This document shows, piece after piece, positions 1 to 7,972 of a DNA stretch of 64,000 nucleotides. Numbering within the stretch: the first letter of the stretch is position 1; each line of letters starts with the position of its first letter. The notes beneath the pieces were generated by a model. That model had not been told where the DNA came from. It worked only from the letters and a program-made list of their open reading frames with translations, and searched no databases. The position numbers and the translations under genes were made by a program. This DNA comes from Methyloglobulus sp. (GTDB lineage: Bacteria; Pseudomonadota; Gammaproteobacteria; Methylococcales; Methylomonadaceae). Where the stretch lies: contig JABFQX010000031.1 in the NCBI GenBank assembly GCA_013141505.1, positions 1 to 64,000 on the forward strand, read 5' to 3'.

Positions 1-1
1 T

Positions 2-183
2 TACCCACATCCGTACGCAAACCGGTTGGTTGTGCCTGGCGGCGGTGATGGCGTCGCATTCGCGCAAGACTATTGGCCGGGCAATGGATGCCACCATGCC
101 GACGGAACCGGTGTGCCGGGCTTTACGCATGGGCAACGTCAACCGGAAGCGGCGCCCCTCCTGCATTCTGGCCGGGGTAGCCG
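2..183 (+). pseudogene. IS3-family transposase fragment (rve core remnant)
   Basis: Translation gives a run around THIRTQTGWLCLAAVM, then SRKTIGRAMDATM and CRALRM. This matches the DDE/rve integrase core of IS3-family OrfB transposases (typical pattern: T-Y-I-x-T-x-x-G-W-L-Y-L-A-x-V-M-D, S-R-x-I-V-G-W-A-M, A-L-x-M-A). The expected LLHSDRGSQY block appears in another frame as LLHSGRGSR at about 155-183, so a frameshift is present. The first catalytic Asp position (V-M-D) reads V-M-A. The copy is cut by the window edge and by its junction with the DUF2780 sequence, so it cannot be active. Confidence in the family is good from the pattern of conserved positions; the subgroup is not determined. 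Confidence 0.7.
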
Positions 184-338
184 GTAACTTGCTGGGGTTG
201 GCGAGTTCTTTCAATCAACTTGGCTTGTCACCGAGCATGATGCAAAGATTTGTCCCTATCGTGTTGCAGTATGTTCAAGGCAGCGGTGGCGCGGGGACTT
301 CACAGTTATTGCAATCAGCATTGATGGGTGGAATGTAG
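178..338 (+). pseudogene. 3' end of a DUF2780 protein gene, 5' part replaced by IS remnant
   Basis: The last ~52 codons read NLLGLASSFNQLGLSP, then FVPIVLQYVQ and GTSQLLQSAL, the conserved C-terminal part of DUF2780 proteins (small secreted or surface proteins of unknown function). No signal peptide or N-terminal half is present; immediately upstream is transposase-derived sequence. The open frame is continuous with the transposase frame from about position 30, giving a chimeric 102-codon ORF that probably has no native function. Either the DUF2780 gene was truncated by an insertion that later decayed, or its N-terminal half lies elsewhere. The family assignment rests on a short match. Confidence 0.55.
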
Positions 339-359
339 CGGGGTTGTGTCTGAACAATT

Positions 360-392
360 GGGTATTTGCGCGATAAGTTGGCGCAAATACCC
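360..392. terminator. Hairpin between convergent genes
   Basis: A perfect 12-bp inverted repeat (GGGTATTTGCGC at 360-371, GCGCAAATACCC at 381-392) with a 9-nt loop sits between the DUF2780 remnant and the end of the cytochrome c gene. It has no long T-run on either side, so bidirectional termination is likely but not certain. Confidence 0.5.
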
Positions 393-400
393 GAATAAAC

Positions 401-1078
401 CTACTTGAGTTGTTGGTAGTAAATTGACAGCGCCTTAATTTCATCAACACTCAGCTGCTTTGCAATCAGGCGCATACGGCTGTAGATGTCATTGTGGCGT
501 TGACCATCGCGATAGGCCAATAAGGTTTTTTCAAAGTAATCGGCACGTTGTCCTGCCAGGCTAGGAATGTCGATTTTGTCGCCTTGCCCGTTAGCGCCGT
601 GGCAAACCGAACAGGGCGGTAAAATGCGCTTGCCGTCGCCTGTCGAGATCATTTTTTGGGCAGCGGAAAAGTCTTTGCCTTCGTCTTTTTGTATAGGTAA
701 TGCCAATGAAGAAAACCACGCCGCCAAATCTGCCGCATCTTGCTCAGAGAGACCTTTAGCGATGCCTGACATTGAGTCATGGCTGCGGTCATCGTTAGCG
801 TAATCCCTGAGCTGTTTATACATATAATAGGGATTTTGCCCCGCGATGGCAGGAATAGCAGGCAATGATTCATCATCTCTAATTTCTACATTCGTTCCTT
901 CTCCGCGCACACCGTGGCAGCCGGCACAGGATCCTGCCAGTTTATTGCCATTTTCAGCATTACCTTTTCGCACCTGTTGCAAGGTTTCGTAAGTCCAGGC
1001 GACAGTTGAACCGGATTCAACCGCGTTTACCAGCGCTGGTGTAGACAATAATGTCAGTAGTATAGGAATCCATCTCAT
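401..1078 (-). CDS. Diheme cytochrome c, c4-type
   Basis: The 225-residue precursor starts with a signal peptide (MRWIPILLTLLSTPALVNA) and has two c-type heme motifs, CAGCH (51-55) and CSVCH (156-160). Each is followed by a methionine in an M-x-x-I-A-K context (about Met103 and Met202) as the likely sixth ligand. The two-fold internal repeat is typical of cytochrome c4, a periplasmic electron carrier that feeds terminal oxidases. A longer frame begins at 1141, but the ATG at 1078 lies 1 nt past the oxidase subunit I stop and starts a clean signal peptide, so I use it. It is the last gene of the oxidase operon and probably donates electrons to that enzyme (inference). Confidence 0.88.
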   Translation of the reverse strand: MRWIPILLTLLSTPALVNAVESGSTVAWTYETLQQVRKGNAENGNKLAGSCAGCHGVRGEGTNVEIRDDESLPAIPAIAGQNPYYMYKQLRDYANDDRSHDSMSGIAKGLSEQDAADLAAWFSSLALPIQKDEGKDFSAAQKMISTGDGKRILPPCSVCHGANGQGDKIDIPSLAGQRADYFEKTLLAYRDGQRHNDIYSRMRLIAKQLSVDEIKALSIYYQQLK

Positions 1079-1079
1079 A

Positions 1080-2705
1080 TCAATAGCCCCAAGCAGGTGA
1101 ACCAAATGTGTCCATGAAGAAAAATTGCAAGATTGGCACACCGAAACTGATTGCCATTAACACCGCAATTACCCTGTTCCAAAGTTTAAAGTCATTAAGG
1201 TATTCGGGTACTGATGCAACAGGGTGATAGGTCTCCGCATATTCAACTTGCTCAGTAAACGTCTCTGTGGACGGAGCCAATTGTGTCTTGACCAAGTTGT
1301 AGATAAAAAGACATGCCGAGCCTAAAAGAATCAGGCCACCAAATATCATTGCCAATTCGTAAGGCTTCCAAGCTAAGGTTAACAATGTGTTGTAGACCAC
1401 GCTGGATATGCGCCGTGGTTGTCCAAGTAAACCTAAGACATGCCACGGTGTGGTTAGTATGCCCATACCAATAAACCATGTCCACAGTTGTACCAATGCC
1501 ATTTGCTTTGAAAATAGCGGTTTTTTTAACAGTAACGGCCACAGGTAATAGGCAATGGCAAAGTACATAATCACTGTCGTACCCGCAAAAATAAGATGGA
1601 AATGACCGGGTACCCATGCTGTGTTATGAATCATCGCGTTCATGGCATAACTTGCATTGACCACGCCGCCAAAGCCGCCCAGTATCAACATCAACAATGA
1701 GAGGATTACGGCAAGCACCATCGAATTAGACCAAGGTAAACTGCCTATCCAGCCGAACAAATCTTTCCCGCCACGTAAGCGACCGGCAATTTCCAAAGAC
1801 GCAATCACGGTAAAGCCAGTCACTAAGGTCGGTATAGACACCACGAACGTGCCAATGCCATGCAATAGTTTCCAACCACTGGCTTGTTCGGGATCCATGT
1901 AAAGATGGTGAAAACCAATCGGCAAAGCAAATACCGCCAGAACAATAAAAGCCATTCTTGCCATTTCATCGCTAAACAAAAAACCGCCCGCCTGCTTGGG
2001 AACAAAGACATAGAAAGCCGTATAAGCAGGGATCAGCCAGAAATAAACAATCGGATGCAAAGTCCAGGCAAATAAGGTTCTGGCTAAGCCAGGATCAACG
2101 GTGTCCATCCAGCCCATCGCAAGCGGAATCGCCTGAAACAGCACCAATAGTGCGACACCTGCACTGGTCCACAGCCATAACAAGGCATTGGCGGTGGTCG
2201 CAAACATTGCCAAAGGTACTGGTTTTTTGGGATTGGCTTTTTTCCATTGCTTGAACATGACCAGCATGATCGCAGACCAAAACCACGAGCCAACCACGAG
2301 CAACGTGGCGCCGAAATAAAATGCGACATGCGCCTGCATGGGTAAATAGAAGGTATACAGTACAGAAGCCTTACCCGTCAGCAAAGGAACCGCCGCCATC
2401 GCTGTACCTAAAAGGGAAATCCAAAAGCCAGACCATGCCAGCTTGATATTCCAGATGGGTTGTTTAAGGCTGGTTGTGGCAGTGTAGTAGCCAAAACCCA
2501 TGATAAAGAAAGTTGTTAGCACAAATGCCATCAACACGCCGTGAGTACTTACCGATGCAAAATAGACAGCGGGTGATTCCAATGCTGGAACGAAACCGCT
2601 ACGTTCCAAAACTTGGTATTCGCCCATAAAACAAGCCAGGATAAAGGCGATGAATGCCACCCATAAATGGCTTAAGGCCAATTTTCGTTCTGCTGCATCA
2701 TTCAT
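1080..2705 (-). CDS. B-family (ba3-like) heme-copper oxidase subunit I
   Basis: 541 residues, polytopic, with all heme-copper ligands visible: His55 (STHG, low-spin heme), His217 and Tyr221 in HPIVY (CuB and the cross-linked Tyr, four apart as in ba3 oxidases), His266-His267 (CuB pair), and His368/His370 in VPGHFH (high-spin and low-spin heme). The HPxVYFWLIPAY block and the lack of the A-family K-channel signature place it in the B family, usually high-affinity oxygen reductases that carry electrons from cytochrome c to O2. It is encoded between subunit II (8-nt overlap at 2698-2705) and the diheme cytochrome. Named cbaA in other organisms; I leave the symbol blank. Confidence 0.92.
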   Translation of the reverse strand: MNDAAERKLALSHLWVAFIAFILACFMGEYQVLERSGFVPALESPAVYFASVSTHGVLMAFVLTTFFIMGFGYYTATTSLKQPIWNIKLAWSGFWISLLGTAMAAVPLLTGKASVLYTFYLPMQAHVAFYFGATLLVVGSWFWSAIMLVMFKQWKKANPKKPVPLAMFATTANALLWLWTSAGVALLVLFQAIPLAMGWMDTVDPGLARTLFAWTLHPIVYFWLIPAYTAFYVFVPKQAGGFLFSDEMARMAFIVLAVFALPIGFHHLYMDPEQASGWKLLHGIGTFVVSIPTLVTGFTVIASLEIAGRLRGGKDLFGWIGSLPWSNSMVLAVILSLLMLILGGFGGVVNASYAMNAMIHNTAWVPGHFHLIFAGTTVIMYFAIAYYLWPLLLKKPLFSKQMALVQLWTWFIGMGILTTPWHVLGLLGQPRRISSVVYNTLLTLAWKPYELAMIFGGLILLGSACLFIYNLVKTQLAPSTETFTEQVEYAETYHPVASVPEYLNDFKLWNRVIAVLMAISFGVPILQFFFMDTFGSPAWGY

Positions 2706-3300
2706 TGTTAGATTCCTCTTTTATCAGCGGTTTAGCTGGGGTATGCCAATCTTCTTTAGCTACCACTGAAATATTGCTCCACATGTGATTATGGCCTAGC
2801 CCACAATATTCGTTGCATAACACTGGATATTCGCCCGGTTTTGGGAAAGAAGTCGTAATTTCTGCAACATAACCGGGAACAATCATGGTGCTCATATTGG
2901 TCATCGGAATATGCACACCATGCAATACATCCATGCTTACCCAGCGAAAAGTCAATTTGGTTTCCGCCGGAACGGTAATGCTTTTAGGGAAAAACGAATA
3001 TCGACCAGCGACCATTCGTATCATGATTTCGCCATTGTCGTTCGCTTGCACGCCCAGATTGCTCTCCGCAAACTCCTTGCTTAAATGCAAGCTGGCTGAA
3101 TCAATGGTTTCAACCTTGCCGGGTGGATTGATGCCATGGACAAAAGCATCAAACATGATGATGCCGACCAGCAGCGCAACAATCAAAAACGCGATGTTGA
3201 TCCACTTTTTCTCCAGGTGATCGACATGGATCAATCGAAGTTGGGCGCAAAAGTCCTGAATAAAACCTTTAAATTCGCGTAAATAGGATTCAATCTGCAT
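2698..3300 (-). CDS. Cytochrome c oxidase subunit II (CuA), B-family
   Basis: 200 residues with a cytoplasmic N-terminus, one membrane helix (about 34-55) and a periplasmic cupredoxin domain. The CuA site is complete: an upstream His (127 or 130), then Cys162, Cys166, His170 and Met173 in C-N-E-Y-C-G-L-G-H-N-H-M. It accepts electrons from cytochrome c and passes them to subunit I. The N-terminal extension before the helix is longer than in minimal ba3 subunits. It lies 9 nt after the small subunit gene and overlaps subunit I by 8 nt, so translation of the three is probably coupled. Confidence 0.9.
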   Translation of the reverse strand: MQIESYLREFKGFIQDFCAQLRLIHVDHLEKKWINIAFLIVALLVGIIMFDAFVHGINPPGKVETIDSASLHLSKEFAESNLGVQANDNGEIMIRMVAGRYSFFPKSITVPAETKLTFRWVSMDVLHGVHIPMTNMSTMIVPGYVAEITTSFPKPGEYPVLCNEYCGLGHNHMWSNISVVAKEDWHTPAKPLIKEESNNE

Positions 3301-3309
3301 GATAAGGCC

Positions 3310-3462
3310 TTAGTTGATGCCGCCGCGTGGAATAAACACGCCGAAATAAAGAAACAGCCAGGCTATAACCATACTGCCAACCACCATAGCCATCAACGCA
3401 AAAGTACCTACCGGTGAACTTTCAATTATGCGTTTACGTTCTTCTTCATCTATTTGATTCAT
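3310..3462 (-). CDS. Small single-helix oxidase subunit (subunit IIa-like)
   Basis: A 50-codon gene: MNQIDEEERKRI, then a hydrophobic helix (about residues 18-43, with GTFALMAMVVGSMVIAW), ending FIPRGGIN. It directly precedes subunit II on the same strand. B-family oxidases carry a tiny one-helix subunit IIa, usually encoded next to subunit II; size, position and the charged head followed by one helix fit that role. No sequence motif proves it. It is the first gene of the operon downstream of the FNR box. Confidence 0.7.
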   Translation of the reverse strand: MNQIDEEERKRIIESSPVGTFALMAMVVGSMVIAWLFLYFGVFIPRGGIN

Positions 3463-3570
3463 TTGAATTTACCAGATATGACAATTAGCAAATAAGGTAC
3501 ACCAAGACATTCATCACTTTGCTGCGAATGAACTTAATGTAACGATTTCTTAAACATTTAACCGAAGCAG

Positions 3571-3609
3571 CATATACCAACTACTGGTTAAAAATTTGAT
3601 ATAGATCAA
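3571..3609 (-). promoter_or_regulatory. FNR/Anr box (3596-3609) with -10 candidate for the oxidase operon
   Basis: TTGATATAGATCAA at 3596-3609 is a perfect match to the FNR/Anr consensus TTGATNNNNATCAA. Reading toward the oxidase operon, a TATATG hexamer (3576-3571) follows at a distance that would centre the box about 38-41 nt before the start of transcription, the class II activator position. The small subunit start codon is 134 nt downstream. This suggests induction at low oxygen. Confidence 0.7.
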
Positions 3610-3689
3610 CAAAAATTAATCTAAATCGAATCCTTGGTAACTATTAATAGTTTTATAAGTACTTACGTCTTTTCATTCTTCAGTAAATA

Positions 3690-3835
3690 TTATTGATCCG
3701 GCTTTGTGAAGTTTAATTTCCCTTCGACTCCGTTCAGCATTTATGCCCATTGGGTATAAGTCCGCTCAGGGAACGCAACGGTAACGTACCCTGAGCGGAG
3801 CCGAAGGGGATCCAACTACTTGGCCGAGTTTATAA
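3690..3835. repeat. Dispersed palindromic (MITE-like) element, copy 1
   Basis: It begins TTATTGATCCGGCTTT (3690-3705). Inside, arms related to CCCTTCGGCTTCGCTCAGGG (3720-3737 and 3761-3772) face CCCTGAGCGGAGCCGAAGGG (3789-3808). It shares its outer end, arms and core (GGTAACGTACCCTGAGCG) with the element at 58121-58248. This copy has an extra ~25 nt in the left arm and a degraded right end. Confidence 0.7.
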
Positions 3836-3959
3836 TGTATGCGTCTTACCTGCGGCAACTTCATCCCCCTGTCGGATTCAAGAGTGAAAAAATAAAAACC
3901 ATGAATAAACAGATAGGTTATCTATAAAAAATAAACGTCGCTTTGATGTCAATTACAGG

Positions 3960-5093
3960 TCATTGTTGAAAAACAGCAGACATCGCATTGGAAGACTTTA
4001 AGGCATTTTCGAATATCTTATCCCGGTTCCGTTGTGCAAGTTGAGCGGATACTAGCGTTGACCTTTCTGGTACGTGTGCGGTAAATGCGCGTGGTGGAAC
4101 GGTGGATAAGGCTTCCACAATACCAATGCGTTCATTTTCCAAGCGTTCAAAACAAATACGGCCTGCATTTTTCGGCTTACTCCAGTCAAACAGCAAATGA
4201 TAGATTAATGGCTCACCTTTGGGTAAACGTCTGACCTGTACTTTTATATCCTGATTATTATTTTTAAATCGCCAAACCAGTTCGGAATCGGAAAGGCGTT
4301 TGCCATCAACGGCTTGCCAATTGAGTCGACTGGCTAACCAACCCACCAGTAACCAAGTCATCGGTAATGCGTGCGGGCCGTGCGCTATTTCGATAGTATG
4401 TAAGGCATCAAGTGCGCCTGGCGTAGCTTGCGGATCCAATACTTGGCTGATTAATTTACGCCAACCGGCAAAGCGCCGCCATGCAAGATTATGGACAATT
4501 TGTAGGTTTTCCTGAGCCGCAACCCAACGGGTCATGGCGGCGACACCTTGGGCGGGGTTAAGCCACCCCACATTGTCGTAGATAATTTGATTCGCCAGCT
4601 CAGCCAGTTGAAAGAACACGTCCCCAGCAATAGGCGGTGGGCGCTGTGAAGCCCACCATAAAGTCGTCGGTAAATCACCGACTAATAGTGACCGAGCCAC
4701 AGAAGGTAAGCGGTCAGCCACAGCAGTTGTCGATATGACATCTATACGTTCGCCACATACTTGCCAGCCGTCGTCGAGAGCTGTGTAATAAATGGCGATA
4801 CTGGCTTCAAGCGGTACTTCACTCGGCTGACCATTTCCCACAAGCAGCAATACTCTTGCTGGATGAGTATCTACAATAGCGGCAATTTCCTGGCTAATAA
4901 TTTCTGCTTCTTGGGGTGTGTCACAGTAGATAATCAGATTGGACATGCAGGCGCGCATGACCACCGCATGTCCGCCGCTATTTGCCTGATTAAACTGCGC
5001 CCATAACACGCCCAACTCTGGTTCAATACGGGCAATACTGACCCTTTTGGGCGCTTGCGTCACGACTTTTGAACTACCATTCTTTTGGATCAT
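3960..5093 (-). CDS. opcA: Glucose-6-phosphate dehydrogenase assembly protein OpcA
   Basis: About 377 residues, matching the OpcA family across its length (N-terminal SNLIIYCDTPQEAE, ARVLLLVGNG, central LLVGDLPTTLWWASQRPPP, C-terminal winged-helix-like part). OpcA helps G6PDH oligomerise and become active in cyanobacteria and actinobacteria. It follows zwf directly: the ATG at 5093 overlaps the zwf stop as ATGA. An alternative ATG at 5105 would add four residues. The context gnd-zwf-opcA supports the role. No lone cysteine cluster suggesting a redox switch stands out beyond Cys53, Cys61 and a few others. Confidence 0.85.
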   Translation of the reverse strand: MIQKNGSSKVVTQAPKRVSIARIEPELGVLWAQFNQANSGGHAVVMRACMSNLIIYCDTPQEAEIISQEIAAIVDTHPARVLLLVGNGQPSEVPLEASIAIYYTALDDGWQVCGERIDVISTTAVADRLPSVARSLLVGDLPTTLWWASQRPPPIAGDVFFQLAELANQIIYDNVGWLNPAQGVAAMTRWVAAQENLQIVHNLAWRRFAGWRKLISQVLDPQATPGALDALHTIEIAHGPHALPMTWLLVGWLASRLNWQAVDGKRLSDSELVWRFKNNNQDIKVQVRRLPKGEPLIYHLLFDWSKPKNAGRICFERLENERIGIVEALSTVPPRAFTAHVPERSTLVSAQLAQRNRDKIFENALKSSNAMSAVFQQ

Positions 5094-6634
5094 AACATTC
5101 GCCATTTACGACCGTCTGACTCTATCAATCGCTCTGCTTCAAGCGGCCCCCAGGTTCCGGCGCTATATTCAGGAATCCAGCGCGTGCGGCTACTTGCCCA
5201 GTTATTGAGAATATTATCTACCCAAGCCCAAGACGATTCGACAGCATCGCGGCGCATAAAAAGGGTGGCATCACCAGCCATGACATCCAGGAGCAGACGT
5301 TCATACGCTTCAGGTGATTGTTCACCGAATGTCGAACCATAGCGGAAATCCATTTTAACCGGGAAAATTTTGAGTTTAGTACCCGGCAATTTGGTCGCAA
5401 TGCGTAGCGATAAACCTTCATTGGGTTGAATGCTCAAAGCTAGCACATTGGGTTCTAAAGGCTGGTCATGATTAGCATTGAACAATATGGGTGGCACGCT
5501 TTTAAATTGGATGGCAATTTCACTGGCCCGTTTAGGCATGCGTTTGCCGGTACGTATGTAAAAAGGCACGCCCGCCCAACGCCAGTTGTCGATAAACAGT
5601 TTTAGCGCGATATAGGTTTCCGTGATGGAATCTTGTGCAACACCTGCTTCGCGGCGATAGCCTGGTACATCTTCACCATGATGAAAGCCTGGCCCATATT
5701 GGGCGCGGACAACATGTTGATCGAAATTTTCACTGGTAATCGGCCTGAGACAATTGAGAATATCTTGCCGATGATCTCGTATCACATCGGCATCCATAAT
5801 CCACGGCGGTTCCATGGCGATGAGGGTCAACAATTGTAGGATATGATTTTGGATCATGTCACGCAGCGCACCGGCGCTATCATAATAACCGGCTCGCGTA
5901 CCCACGCCTTCTTCTTCCGCAACTGTGATTTGTACATGGTCAATATGCTTGGCGTTCCATAATGGCTCAAAGATGGCGTTGCCAAAGCGCATTGCCAGGA
6001 TGTTCTGTACCGTTTCCTTGCCCAGATAATGGTCAATCCGGTATATCTGTTGCTCGTGGAAATTTTGTGACAAGGTTGCATTTACCTTACGGGCGCTCTC
6101 AAGATCCCTACCGATGGGTTTTTCTACAATGATCCGGGAGAAAGGGCTGTGATCATCAACAGGCATGACCAGTCCAGCCGCTTTAAGTTGGCAAACGCAG
6201 GTCTCAATGAGCGCGGGCGGAATCGCCAGATAAAATACCCGATTACCCGGAATAGCAAAATTAGATTCGATTTCTTTAAGGCGCTCTGCGAGCTGAACAT
6301 ACGCATCGGGATTATCAAAAGAGCCTTGTAAATAATGCAGACAACGCTCAAAGTCCGGCCAGTAGGCTGGATCTAAGGGTTGTCTGGAAAACGCCTCAAT
6401 ACCTTTACGGGCAAATTCACGATAGTTATTATCATCCATTTGTTCAATGGCAAAGCCCAGTACGGCAAAATTAGCGGGTAATTCACCTTCCAGCGCCTGA
6501 TTGTAAATAGCGGGAAGCAGTTTGCGACGAGTCAAATCACCACCTCCGCCAAAGATCACTAACGTGCACGGTTGTGGTGCGTGAGTGATATTCATTCCGG
6601 CTGTGAGGGGATTGTCATGTTTTATATCAGGCAC
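5090..6634 (-). CDS. zwf: Glucose-6-phosphate 1-dehydrogenase
   Basis: 514 residues of usual length. The coenzyme loop is FGGGGDLTRRK (28-38; the usual form is GASGDLxxRK). EKPIGRD (171-177) and the substrate/catalytic block RIDHYLGKE (199-207) are intact. It oxidises glucose 6-phosphate to 6-phosphogluconolactone with NAD(P)+ in the oxidative pentose/RuMP branch. The start is GTG at 6634, supported by GGAG 7 nt upstream; the ATG for MNITHAP inside would remove little and lacks a better ribosome site. It is 36 nt downstream of gnd and overlaps opcA. Confidence 0.95.
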   Translation of the reverse strand: MPDIKHDNPLTAGMNITHAPQPCTLVIFGGGGDLTRRKLLPAIYNQALEGELPANFAVLGFAIEQMDDNNYREFARKGIEAFSRQPLDPAYWPDFERCLHYLQGSFDNPDAYVQLAERLKEIESNFAIPGNRVFYLAIPPALIETCVCQLKAAGLVMPVDDHSPFSRIIVEKPIGRDLESARKVNATLSQNFHEQQIYRIDHYLGKETVQNILAMRFGNAIFEPLWNAKHIDHVQITVAEEEGVGTRAGYYDSAGALRDMIQNHILQLLTLIAMEPPWIMDADVIRDHRQDILNCLRPITSENFDQHVVRAQYGPGFHHGEDVPGYRREAGVAQDSITETYIALKLFIDNWRWAGVPFYIRTGKRMPKRASEIAIQFKSVPPILFNANHDQPLEPNVLALSIQPNEGLSLRIATKLPGTKLKIFPVKMDFRYGSTFGEQSPEAYERLLLDVMAGDATLFMRRDAVESSWAWVDNILNNWASSRTRWIPEYSAGTWGPLEAERLIESDGRKWRML

Positions 6635-6670
6635 TTGTATACTCCAAAAGTAAGGGGTAGCCCAGTCAGG

Positions 6671-7645
6671 TTATTTTTTTTCAACGTGACCGCCGAATTG
6701 TTTACGCATAGCTGAAATAATCTTGTCGGAAAAAGTATTCTGATGGCGCGAGCGAAAACGGGAATAAAGGGCTGCCGTTAAAACATGGGCGGGGACTGCC
6801 TCTTCAACAGCGGCCATCACAGTCCAGCGACCTTCGCCAGAGTCTTCTACATAGCCGGTGTAGCCCGATAAATCAGGGTCTTCAACCAAGGAAATGGCGG
6901 TTAAGTCCAACAGCCAGGATTCGATTACGCTGCCCCTGCGCCAGACTTCGGCGATTTCTGTCAGATCGAGGTCGTAACGGTGTTCTTCAGATAAATTAGT
7001 GGAAGTAGCATTACGCATGATGTCGAAGCCTTCCGCATAGGCTTTCATCATGCCATATTCGATACCGTTATGGATCATTTTAACGAAGTGCCCCGAACCG
7101 ACCGGCCCGCAATGCAAATAACCTTGTTCAGATGTACTGGATAAATTATCGCGGCCTGGGGTTAACGGTATTTCACCTTTGCCAGGTGCAAGCGTTTTGA
7201 AGATGGGATCTAACAGTTGAACCGCTTGTTTGGAGCCGCCAATCATTAGACAATAACCTCTTTCCAACCCCCAGACCCCGCCACTTGTGCCGACATCAAT
7301 ATAATGAATGCCCTTATCCGCAAGGGTTTTACCACGACGCACGCCATCTTTGTAGAAGGAATTACCACCATCAATAATAATGTCATCCTTATCCAAAAGC
7401 TCAGACAATGCCATGACGGTTTTTTCGGTTAACTCACCTGCGGGTACCATACACCAGATAATGCGGGGTGGTTGCAGCATGGCGACAAGTTCTTCTAAAG
7501 ATGCAGCGCCTTGCGCGCCTTCTTTTTTCAAGTTTTCCACGCTGGCAATGTTGACATCAAACCCGACACAGCTATGACCTCCAGCCATTAATCGTTTCAC
7601 CATATTGGCACCCATCTTACCTAGACCGACCATTCCTAACTGCAT
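6671..7645 (-). CDS. gnd: 6-phosphogluconate dehydrogenase, short decarboxylating type
   Basis: 324 residues, the short form (about 300-330 residues rather than ~470). The Rossmann motif is GLGKMG (7-12). The second strand ends in an acidic residue (FD, Asp30), which suggests NAD+ preference. Substrate and catalytic elements SGGVWG (121-126) and Lys189/Asn193 in [11 protein letters not shown] are present. It converts 6-phosphogluconate to ribulose 5-phosphate and CO2, the step that oxidises formaldehyde-derived carbon in the dissimilatory RuMP cycle. First gene of gnd-zwf-opcA, with GAGG upstream of the ATG. Confidence 0.9.
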   Translation of the reverse strand: MQLGMVGLGKMGANMVKRLMAGGHSCVGFDVNIASVENLKKEGAQGAASLEELVAMLQPPRIIWCMVPAGELTEKTVMALSELLDKDDIIIDGGNSFYKDGVRRGKTLADKGIHYIDVGTSGGVWGLERGYCLMIGGSKQAVQLLDPIFKTLAPGKGEIPLTPGRDNLSSTSEQGYLHCGPVGSGHFVKMIHNGIEYGMMKAYAEGFDIMRNATSTNLSEEHRYDLDLTEIAEVWRRGSVIESWLLDLTAISLVEDPDLSGYTGYVEDSGEGRWTVMAAVEEAVPAHVLTAALYSRFRSRHQNTFSDKIISAMRKQFGGHVEKK

Positions 7646-7689
7646 AATTTCCTCGTGTAGTTTATTGTGTAATTAAATTGCTTTATATT

Positions 7690-7730
7690 GGTGCAAAGCA
7701 ATAATAGCTTGCACCTTAATAGTTATTATA
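7690..7730 (-). promoter_or_regulatory. Putative promoter and 5' hairpin of gnd-zwf-opcA
   Basis: A TATAAT hexamer lies on the minus strand at 7730-7725. Just downstream is an inverted repeat GGTGCAA...TTGCACC (7690-7696 and 7709-7715) extended by GC/GC with one bulged base. It would sit near the 5' end of the transcript or act as an operator, about 45 nt before the gnd start codon. Confidence 0.4.
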
Positions 7731-7884
7731 GGGATTGAAAATGGTTTTTTATAACCAATCAAGAATATTAGCAATATAAGTGCCATATTTTTGTAAATAT
7801 CGAGATATTAAATTGGTCTTACCTTGTACCTAGACAATAAATAATGTTTTGACGTTTCCTGACAAATAGTCTAATAACCTCAAA

Positions 7885-7913
7885 TTGACAGGTTTTTCAA
7901 AAGAGAGTACAAG
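7885..7913 (+). promoter_or_regulatory. Sigma70-like promoter candidate
   Basis: A consensus -35 TTGACA (7885-7890) with a 17-nt spacer to TACAAG (7908-7913) lies 59 nt upstream of the start codon of the downstream gene. Confidence 0.5.
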
Positions 7914-7972
7914 CAAAGGGCAATTAAAAAAATAATAAAACCTGATATACCCATTTGATTTAGAGGAGATTT

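Larger units (their letters stand above)
3463..3959. other. Intergenic region upstream of the oxidase operon
   Basis: About 500 nt without a credible gene. It holds the FNR box and a decayed copy of a dispersed palindromic element (3690-3835). The rest is AT-rich with no recognisable RNA gene. Confidence 0.7.
7646..7972. other. Divergent intergenic region
   Basis: 327 nt, AT-rich, between the gnd operon (minus) and the sugar dehydrogenase gene (plus). It holds promoter candidates for both directions and no gene that I can support. Confidence 0.7.

Noticed and set aside
30..338. A single intact 102-codon gene
   Set aside because: It is a fusion of two unrelated fragments, a transposase core and a DUF2780 tail.
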